From positions 930,001-994,000 of the forward strand of contig BCJC01000003.1 in NCBI GenBank assembly GCA_001600175.1: 64,000 nt of DNA, written 5' to 3'. Shown here one piece after another: positions 57,498-64,000 of the stretch. A program made the translations under genes and the position numbers. Positions within the stretch are counted from its first letter, which is position 1. Each line of letters begins with the position of its first letter. The notes beneath the pieces are model-generated. The model was not told the origin of the DNA. It worked only from the letters and a program-made list of their open reading frames with translations, and did no database searches. This DNA is from Erythrobasidium yunnanense (taxonomy: Eukaryota; Basidiomycota; Cystobasidiomycetes; Erythrobasidiales; Erythrobasidiaceae).

Positions 57498-58222
57498 AAG
57501 AGGTCTTGACCATTCCAAGCACGAATAATGATGGGTGGTGCTCAACGAAGACGGAATCCGACAATGACAACCGCCCGCTAGCCAGCTTACGTCCCTGCTG
57601 CGTCTGCTGCTCCTGCAGGATCTCTCCTACTCCTCTCTAGCTCCTCAATCCCACGACGATGAGCAGCCAGAAGTGATTGGTATGTAGAGCGAACCGGTTC
57701 CAAGCAAGACTCGACGGCCCTCTCTCCTCTTGACATGTCCTTCAGACACAGACACGTTACGATAAGGCCATCATTTCCACACATAAAGATGAAGTGGGTG
57801 TATATGGATGGAAGGAAGATGCAGAAAGCATAAAAATTGGCGAACAACTCGCCCTGATGACGGTTGGAGAGTCGTTGGACCAAACAAGACCTGAAACATC
57901 GCCCCAGCCCGGGACCCGATCGGAGACTTTGTCCCATCTCAAACTCATCTCATCTCGCTCGAACGAGATGAAGATGACAAAGCACAAACAGACCCTTGCC
58001 CTGACGACGGCACTAGCAACGACTCCACACACTCTAGCCCTGTCTCAGAATGAGGACAACGCTTTGGCTGGCAAACGATCATTAATGGTCACTCCGATCC
58101 CCGGGGAAATTCATGTGGTCTTCCTTCCTCCATTTTCTTCTTCTCTTTCCTCTCCCTTTTCCCTCCTCCCTCGTTCTCTTTCTTCTTTCTCCAACTCTTG
58201 CTCACTTGCTCTGGAGGAAAGG
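57498..58222. promoter_or_regulatory. Upstream region of the Ser-rich gene
   Basis: About 725 bp precede the chosen start at 58223. An open frame continues upstream from 58223 to 57794, but it is low in conserved content and runs through a pyrimidine-rich leader, so I treat it as 5' leader. A GAGATG palindrome lies at 57951-57970. Confidence 0.45.
57951..57970. promoter_or_regulatory. CATCTCG...CGAGATG palindrome
   Basis: Seven-base inverted arms (CATCTCG/CGAGATG) flank a 6-nt centre, preceded by CATCTC direct units from 57934. The same core occurs at 33458 and 56087-56202. It lies about 255 bp upstream of the Ser-rich gene start. Confidence 0.45.
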
Positions 58223-59733
58223 ATGCATCTTAGAGATATCATCAAGCGATGGACAGCGACGTACAGAGGAACAACAGTAGCTTCGTCAGACGGTAGCACC
58301 GACGACCCCACCTCAGCCTCCGACAACAATAACAAGGACAACAAACGATCCTCGTGCATTATTCGCTCCTCCTCTTCTTCATCATCATCTCCCTCCCACT
58401 CTCATTCTCGTTCATCTGCTCCTTCGCCCATCCCAAATCTATCGCCTTCGAGGTCTCCAGAACCCGTTGAACGTCTTCCCAAATCTTCGACTTTCTCCAA
58501 AAAAGCGCGAAAAGCATCTTCAGCACCCTCTACGCGCTCTTCTACACCTGTAAAAGGAGGCTATGTAGCTATCAACAATGCTGGGAGCAGGAATGGGAAA
58601 TTCAGTATGGAGACACCGCCGTTGAGCTGCTGTAGTAAGGAGATCGCTGAGGATCCATGTGAGTTGCATAGAAGAAAGGAGGGAGGGGAGTGAGATTGGG
58701 TGCTGATGAGAGTGGGAGGACAGTCGCTAGAGTCTGTCCGTCGCCTATTCCATTCAAGAAACGACCGCCTATCAGTCCTTTATCGTCTTCTCAGTCGAGC
58801 ACCAGCAGTAGCGTTCCTATCGCCTCAAGTCCAAGTTCCTATCCATTCACCCCGCCCAACAGCGCACACAACTCGCTCGTCTGCTCACCCATTTCTTTCT
58901 CCTCTTCTTCACCTATTTCCCACACCTCTTCTTTCTCTATCTCGAAATTATCGACTTCAGCATCTTCTTCCATCTCCATCTCTTCGTTATCAAACGTCAG
59001 TGGATGTAGCACAGTCACGTACACCACGCTCGAAACACCTTCTACGAGCCCGAATCTGGCTGTATCGTTCAAGAGCTCGTCTGTATCTTCGAGCTCATCA
59101 GCTAGCGGTGCGGTGGATAAGAACAAGAGACTGCCTCTTCCGCCTGCTTTCAGCTATGATGTCAAGAACAAGGGCGTGCAGCAGAAGAACGAAGGAGAGG
59201 CAGGAACCAAGACGGATCTGCCATTCAACAACAGAAAAGCCGCTCATCCGTACTCGAAATTCATAGAACACGGCTTGGACGTCTTCACAGAAGAGCCTGT
59301 ACAAGTACAAGCGCAGGATTTGGCATTCAGCAACCTTGTTCACATCATTCCTTGTTCCACTTCTACATTCACTCCCCCACTTTCGCCTCAGCATAAGTTC
59401 AGCAAGATGAGGTCCTTCACTGCTCCTGCTCTATCCTCAGACTCCACTTTGCATTCTTCTTCATCGTCTTCGCTTGTTTCTCCTTCTTTCTCTGCTATAA
59501 CGAATGATAAAGCGCCGACTCGACCTATCTATATCAAGAAAAACAAGTCGTTCATCGGTCTTCCGAGGGAGAAACAGCGCTTTGACCCAGAAGCTCATAG
59601 CACTTCTCGAGAGGCAAGAAGGAGGAAGCACGCTAGTGCTGCTCTGCTGTTTGGCAGTAGTGACAGTGGTATAGTACTGGAAGGAGCAGAGAAGAAGGAG
59701 GAAGAGGAGGATTGGTTTGCTAGAGGCTTTTGA
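58223..59733 (+). CDS. Uncharacterised Ser-rich protein
   Basis: I place the start at ATG 58223 (MHLRDIIKRWTATYRG), which gives a short amphipathic N-terminus before a Ser/Pro/Thr-rich body. One intron (GTGAGT...GACAG, about 58652-58721) joins EDP to FARVCPSPIPFKKRPPISPL. Recognisable islands downstream are NKRLPLPPAFSYDVKNKG, KAAHPYSKFIEHGLDVFTE, KMRSFTAPAL and RPIYIKKNKSFIGLPREKQRF. The last exon ends KKEEEEDWFARGF. I know no family with this arrangement. The short basic and proline motifs look like protein-docking sites in an otherwise disordered protein. An alternative start at 57794 would add about 143 residues. Confidence 0.68.
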
Positions 59734-60808
59734 GGCCTACTTGGAACCTAGGAGCGGTGAATGAACGACAGTATGCGTATGATTTGCTCAAGAATTGAAG
59801 GGATGGCAAACGGAATTGGCGGAAGGAGGAGGAAAACAGTAAGTTGGACGGCAGCATCTTTGCTGAACGTGCAGAGAGAAAGAGGATACTGATCTTTACT
59901 CTTTGTCGTCTTCCCAGACGATGAAATGGAATGTAGCAACACGACCTTTTACTCAACAAGAATGGAGACGAAAGAAAGGAATGTATCAATGACACAACAG
60001 CCGTGAAGGCAAGGACGAAAGCAAGAAAAGACAAAGAAAGATGCATCATACGAAAGGAAAAGCACAAGACAAATGAAACCAAACCAGAATGTAATCCAAA
60101 AATCCAGAAAGAAGGAGGGTAAGACAGAAGCAAAGAGCCGTGCTTCGATGCTTTTTTCCCCCTTTCTCGATGGAACGCAGCAAAAACATTAGCCCACGAC
60201 TCTCCTTTTACTCACTTTCTGTTGCTCCTCTTCCTACCACTCCCATCTTCAACCCGCCTGTTTCTCTCTCTCTCGTCCACTTTCGAGAACGATATGGTAG
60301 GTCCGACGGACTTCTGGCAAGATCGTGTAAGAGAGAAACACGAGGAGATACGCATATACATTTAGCTTTGCTTTACTTGAACTATCAACAAGACACGCTC
60401 GTTTGGAGATCTTATGATTAGCTTTTCGTGTCATCATAGTTCGGATTTTTGGGTAATTCGAGTTTCTCTTGTCTGACTCTGGACGGATCCTTGTCCCTCC
60501 TTGCGTTCGCGAAGCAGTGCGTTTGTTCTTCGCATCATCCGATCTTGATCAAGTCGGCGAACAAGGTAAGTTACGTGTTTCAGCGGATTACGAAAATGCT
60601 GGCGTATATCAGTAAGCTGTGAATAGAAAGGCATGCTGACGATGTGAAGAGAGTACAGCCGAGATGAAGTCGATGTTTCCTGCTTGCCAACGAAAGAGAG
60701 ATAAAGAAGTACAGAAACGATCTGCGAAGATTCGAGGGAAAGAGGGCGTATCTCCGACATCCAGCACGACTACTACCTCTCCAGGAAGTCTCCTCCTACT
60801 TGCACCAT
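59734..60808. other. Convergent intergenic region
   Basis: About 1.07 kb separate the convergent stops of the Ser-rich gene and RPL32. The sequence is purine-rich on the plus strand (GAAAGAAAG-type). Short frames on both strands are low-complexity translations. I support no gene here. Confidence 0.5.
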
Positions 60809-61335
60809 CTATGCCTCCTCTACGCGTAGCTTGGCTCTTGGGTTTGTGACTTTGACGCCAAGGACCTTTGCTCTCTCGAGAATGTCGATTCTCTTTTTGC
60901 TCGATACGGCGTGTGCAATCTCTGCTGCGTACGTCTTGTTGTGCATCAATAGCAGGTCGAGCTCGTTGACGTTGTTGACGAGGAACTTGCGAAGTCCGTT
61001 GGGCATCATGTGTCGTGTCTTGCGGTTTGAGCCGAATCCAATGGAGGGCATGGTGGTCTGTCCCTTGAAACGACGACTGTAGAGTAGAGCCATCTTCAAG
61101 TCAGCTCGCTGCAACTTGCCTTGACTGGCTTGATCCTTCAGATCGCAACCCACCGAACTCTGTTATCGATACCCTTTGGCTTTCTCCATGCCTCCTTGAC
61201 ACCATGGTATCTATCGCTTTGATGGCGCCTGTAGTAGCAGTCACATTATGCTCAGCCCATGCTCTGCTTGACCCCGCCGACAGCAGTTTCCACCCACTTG
61301 AAGCTGCCAGTCTTCTTCTTGACAATCTTGGTCAT
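60809..61335 (-). CDS. RPL32: 60S ribosomal protein eL32
   Basis: Three exons can be joined. ATG 61335 gives [20 protein letters not shown]...CTACAG intron leads to [26 protein letters not shown] second intron leads to [38 protein letters not shown] and [21 protein letters not shown], ending at 60809. Every block is diagnostic of eL32, a surface protein of the large ribosomal subunit. Both introns lie in the 5' half, as is common in ribosomal protein genes. Frames that read through these introns, such as one starting at 61153, are not the protein. Confidence 0.95.
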
Positions 61336-62438
61336 GATGAACGATTAAAGAGAGGATAGACCTGAATGAACAAGTTGAAGTCGAAGAATCAGGACCTTGG
61401 TCGATATCGATAAATTGTAGGTCGGGCTGCTGATGCGCTACGAAGTCGGCGGAAAGACGAGCGAGCACGGCGATGCGATGTAGATGTATCGTATGCTGCT
61501 ATCTTGCGCTGGACTCCTTCGCTTGCGGCCTTGCTGCTTCCTCACCTTTTGGGAATGCCTCGAGTTTGGGAGGAAGAAAAAGAAGGGCGGCCTCGAAAAG
61601 GAGCGTGGCGAAAAGAAAGCAAGAAAGAGAGAGAAAATCAAGACAAAAATCGTACATCTGGCTGAGCAGAGTATACGAGCTTGATGTCTATACACGACAA
61701 GCAGCGCATCTTCTGAGCTAGCCTCCGTGAATATTCGACCAAGCTGAAGAGAAGCGATCGACCGAAAAGTATCTATTGCGCAAGCGTAGTACTATCAAGC
61801 ACCGTACCATTATGAAGACGGCCACAACTCCATTCTCTGTTCCCAACGCTCCACATGTGCGGTCCTGAAAGATCATTTTCTTGACCTTCCTTCCCAAACT
61901 CGAATCCTAAAACGGTGCCAATTGACAGCTTATTCGATGCATCATACTCTGCACGGCCTATTTGATGCTATGTTGTAACCGCTACCGTCCAAATTGATTT
62001 CAGTGGCTTTGGCTGAGCATCGATTGATGCTTGATTAACCTGCGGATAGGCTATGCCGCCTGTTCCTGATAGCTCTGCGTGGAAGGAGCATCCGACGCTG
62101 TAGACGAAGCCTTTCAAGCCATGCTGTAGCAATCCTTCTTTGAATAAAATGAAGTGCAGGCCAGGTTGAGAGACCGGCAGCGTCTAGATGCAGAGTTGCT
62201 CAAAAATTGCTCCAACTCAACTGAATCTTGATGATTAATCGTATGACTCGCATCAGCTGGCTCCCGGGTTTCTGGTCTGTCTTCCCGGCAGTCACAATAT
62301 CGGAAATGAGGTCTTAATGGTCAGCAGTTGCCCAATGCTGGGCAAGAGACGTATAAGTAATGTCAGATATGTGTATAGAACGCGGTATACCCACTTTCCC
62401 GAAGAACTTCGGTATACGAAGCAAGTCCTCCCAGCTCT
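61336..62438. other. Intergenic region upstream of RPL32
   Basis: About 1.1 kb hold the RPL32 promoter and the 3' region of the arrestin-like gene. I see a pyrimidine-rich stretch on the minus strand just upstream of RPL32, usual for ribosomal protein promoters. No coding sequence is supported. Confidence 0.5.
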
Positions 62439-63927
62439 TCAAGTGGTACTATGGTCGGTCTGGCCAGCGACATCACCATCGACTTTATCCATCCACAGAG
62501 GACGTCGATCTCTTTCTCCTGTAGTGCCGTAGTGGTCCTCATGCAGCATGCCGCTAGACGCCCCTGCATACAGGGTCTCCAAGTTGTTGTCGGCCGGCCG
62601 ATGACACAGACACTTCTTGCGCCAGTCATGTATTGTTCTGTTCTTCCGCAACGACGAGTCGCTTTCGGAGTGTTCGGAGTAGCTTGGCAACCTGTATTCA
62701 AGAATCCGATCAGCTGGAAATTTCTCTTGAGGACTTTTTGCGGACTTACTGCAATGTCTCGATTGAGCAGACACACGATGCAATGTTGGCAGGGTAAGAG
62801 CATTTGATCTCCCGCATAGCTCTGTCCTGACCTTCCAGAGGCGTAAAGCGGATTGTAACCCGAATCGAGTGTTCCATACGTATGCCGGTATCGCTGAAAT
62901 GGCTCGTTGACGGACGTACCACGCATTCTTCTGTTGCAATGGCTGAGGTCGTACCAGCTAAGCGCAGGTGTCGAAGAATTTCGAGGTTCTTCCCGGCCGC
63001 CAGAGTGAGCGGTGCAGCTCCCTCACCTTTCATGGCCCAGAGTAAGATATGTGTGCTTTTCTGATCAGAGAGATCGGAGCGAGACATGGACTTGAGTAGG
63101 GTGTCTTGCTTGAGAACGACTTGTATGTCATCGATTCTGACAGGCTTGTTCATGCTGGCCATCGAAAGGGAAAGTCGGAGATAGCCACCGCGAAGCATAT
63201 GTCTCGAGTAGAGATGCAAGCGGTACGGCCCTAAAAAGTCGGAAAGGCCTTCTGTAACTCTCTCGAAACCGTGTGCCAGCTGCCCATCTCCTGCATTATT
63301 GGCTACCAGATCTATTTCTTCACGGACGACGACATCCGACTTCCATGTACCGCATCCAAATGCAGTCGCTTTAATATAGTGCTGTGTTCTTCCCCAAGCA
63401 CAAAAGTCGAATGGCCTGTCGACAAATTCGGTTCGTCAGTCACCCATTCTGCTTGGCGAGACGGCCTTACACACGCAGTATTAGCAGGAATAGTGAAGGA
63501 GAATGCAAAGCGATGCTTTCCCGGCTGGAGCTCTCCGTATTGCTCGAACGGATGTAAGGTAAGCGATACCCTGATAGTTTCGTGATTGTAGTGCACGCCA
63601 GATAGCTGTATGTATTGCTTTCCGTACTAGCCAGAGCATCGTCCTTCAGTATTGACCTCGCGCGTGATATTGCTCTTCTTCCTCACGAATTCTACTAGGA
63701 TGCGCTGAACCGTTTTCGGACGTGATAGGGTCAAGACCAACTGGCCAGACAGTACAGAATCCTAAAGTATGCAGGGAGGGATGTCAGCGCGAATGAAGCG
63801 CGAGATCGATGGCGATCATTCGGAAAGCGAGCACTTTGGTGGGACCAGCGGCAGCGTTGGAAGGGTAGAGGAGGCACATATGATCCGCAAGCTCAATAGC
63901 CAGCGTCGTATCGCTGATGAAGACCAT
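62439..63927 (-). CDS. Alpha-arrestin-like protein
   Basis: ATG 63927 gives MVFISDTTLAIELADHMCLLY. A phase-0 intron leads to DSVLSGQLVLTLSRPKTVQRI, an arrestin N-domain strand pair. A second intron of 60 nt (GTGAGG...GGCTAG) must be removed, or a TAG at 63627-63629 interrupts the frame. Splicing yields YGKQYIQLSGVHYNHETIRV. Next come GELQPGKHRFAFSFTIPANTA, typical of alpha-arrestins, and the C-domain (YRLHLYSRHMLRGGYLRLSL, SIRVTIRFTPLEG). The last exon has LPSYSEHSESDSS, similar to the L-P-x-Y region of fungal arrestins. These adaptors recruit Rsp5-type ubiquitin ligases to membrane transporters. The PPxY motif itself is not obvious, so ligase binding is inferred only. Confidence 0.85.
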
Positions 63928-64000
63928 GTTCTGTCAGTCTGGTCGCTGTCAGAAGCAGGAGCGCAAGAAGCTGGAGTCGATATTCGATTACGAACGCTGA

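Noticed and set aside
57794-58222. In-frame upstream extension of the Ser-rich gene
   Set aside because: The sequence reads as a pyrimidine-rich leader with a palindrome and no conserved content. I preferred the ATG at 58223 with its amphipathic start.
62363-62926. Alternative minus-strand frame overlapping the last arrestin exon
   Set aside because: The overlapping frame giving LPSYSEHSESDSS and ending at 62439 matches arrestin tails. The other frame does not.

Overview
The window looks like about 64 kb of nuclear DNA from a compact basidiomycete fungus, probably yeast-like. Genes are packed on both strands. Most carry several short introns of roughly 45-70 nt with GT..AG ends. The products are clearly fungal: OST1, CGR1, RPB8, TVP23, PAS-kinase-type and SRPK kinases, VPS18 and CUL4. 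Long Ser/Pro/Gln-rich disordered tracts are common, and fungus-specific families are present (AsaB-like oxygenase, BIM1-like secreted protein). I saw no bacterial operon features, CRISPR arrays, rRNA genes or recognisable transposons and viral remnants. I could not confidently place a tRNA. All exon joins were made by eye from reading frame, GT..AG ends and family conservation, so gene ends are firmer than internal splice sites.

Layout. 0.5-9.8 kb: TVP23 (Golgi membrane), a PAS-kinase-type protein kinase, and a divergent cold-shock-domain protein. 10.4-18.5 kb: an AsaB/CmcJ-like non-heme iron enzyme, a large uncharacterised protein, then a tight housekeeping block of OST1, FAM32A-like, CGR1 and divergent RPB8 with gaps of about 95-135 bp. 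18.9-21.9 kb: three tandem paralogues of an unrecognised family. 22.3-23.5 kb: a secreted, membrane-anchored BIM1-like copper-factor-type protein. 24.2-33.2 kb: five F-box-like paralogues, all on the minus strand, with a DHA2-type MFS transporter inserted in opposite orientation after the first. 33.6-37.5 kb: VPS18. 37.8-39.0 kb: a second small pair of unrecognised paralogues. 40-47 kb: SRPK kinase and a divergent monocarboxylate-type MFS carrier. 47.3-55.5 kb: CUL4, a Rossmann-fold NAD(P)-binding protein and an HMG-box transcription factor. 56.5-59.7 kb: a histidine-phosphatase family protein and a Ser-rich protein. 60.8-63.9 kb: ribosomal protein eL32 and an alpha-arrestin-like protein.

Functional themes. 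Core cell biology (vesicle traffic, N-glycosylation, ribosome biogenesis, RNA polymerase, ubiquitin ligase scaffold) flanks a central accessory zone at about 19-33 kb. There, three kinds of fast-evolving genes sit side by side: tandem orphans, a secreted BIM1-like protein, and an F-box array around a drug-type exporter. This zone, and the smaller 38-39 kb duplication, are the parts most likely to hold undescribed biology. The best-supported new observation is that the five F-box genes share not only the F-box but also one intron position and phase, a Cys cluster, a G-I-T-x-D-D motif and a previously hidden C-terminal exon.
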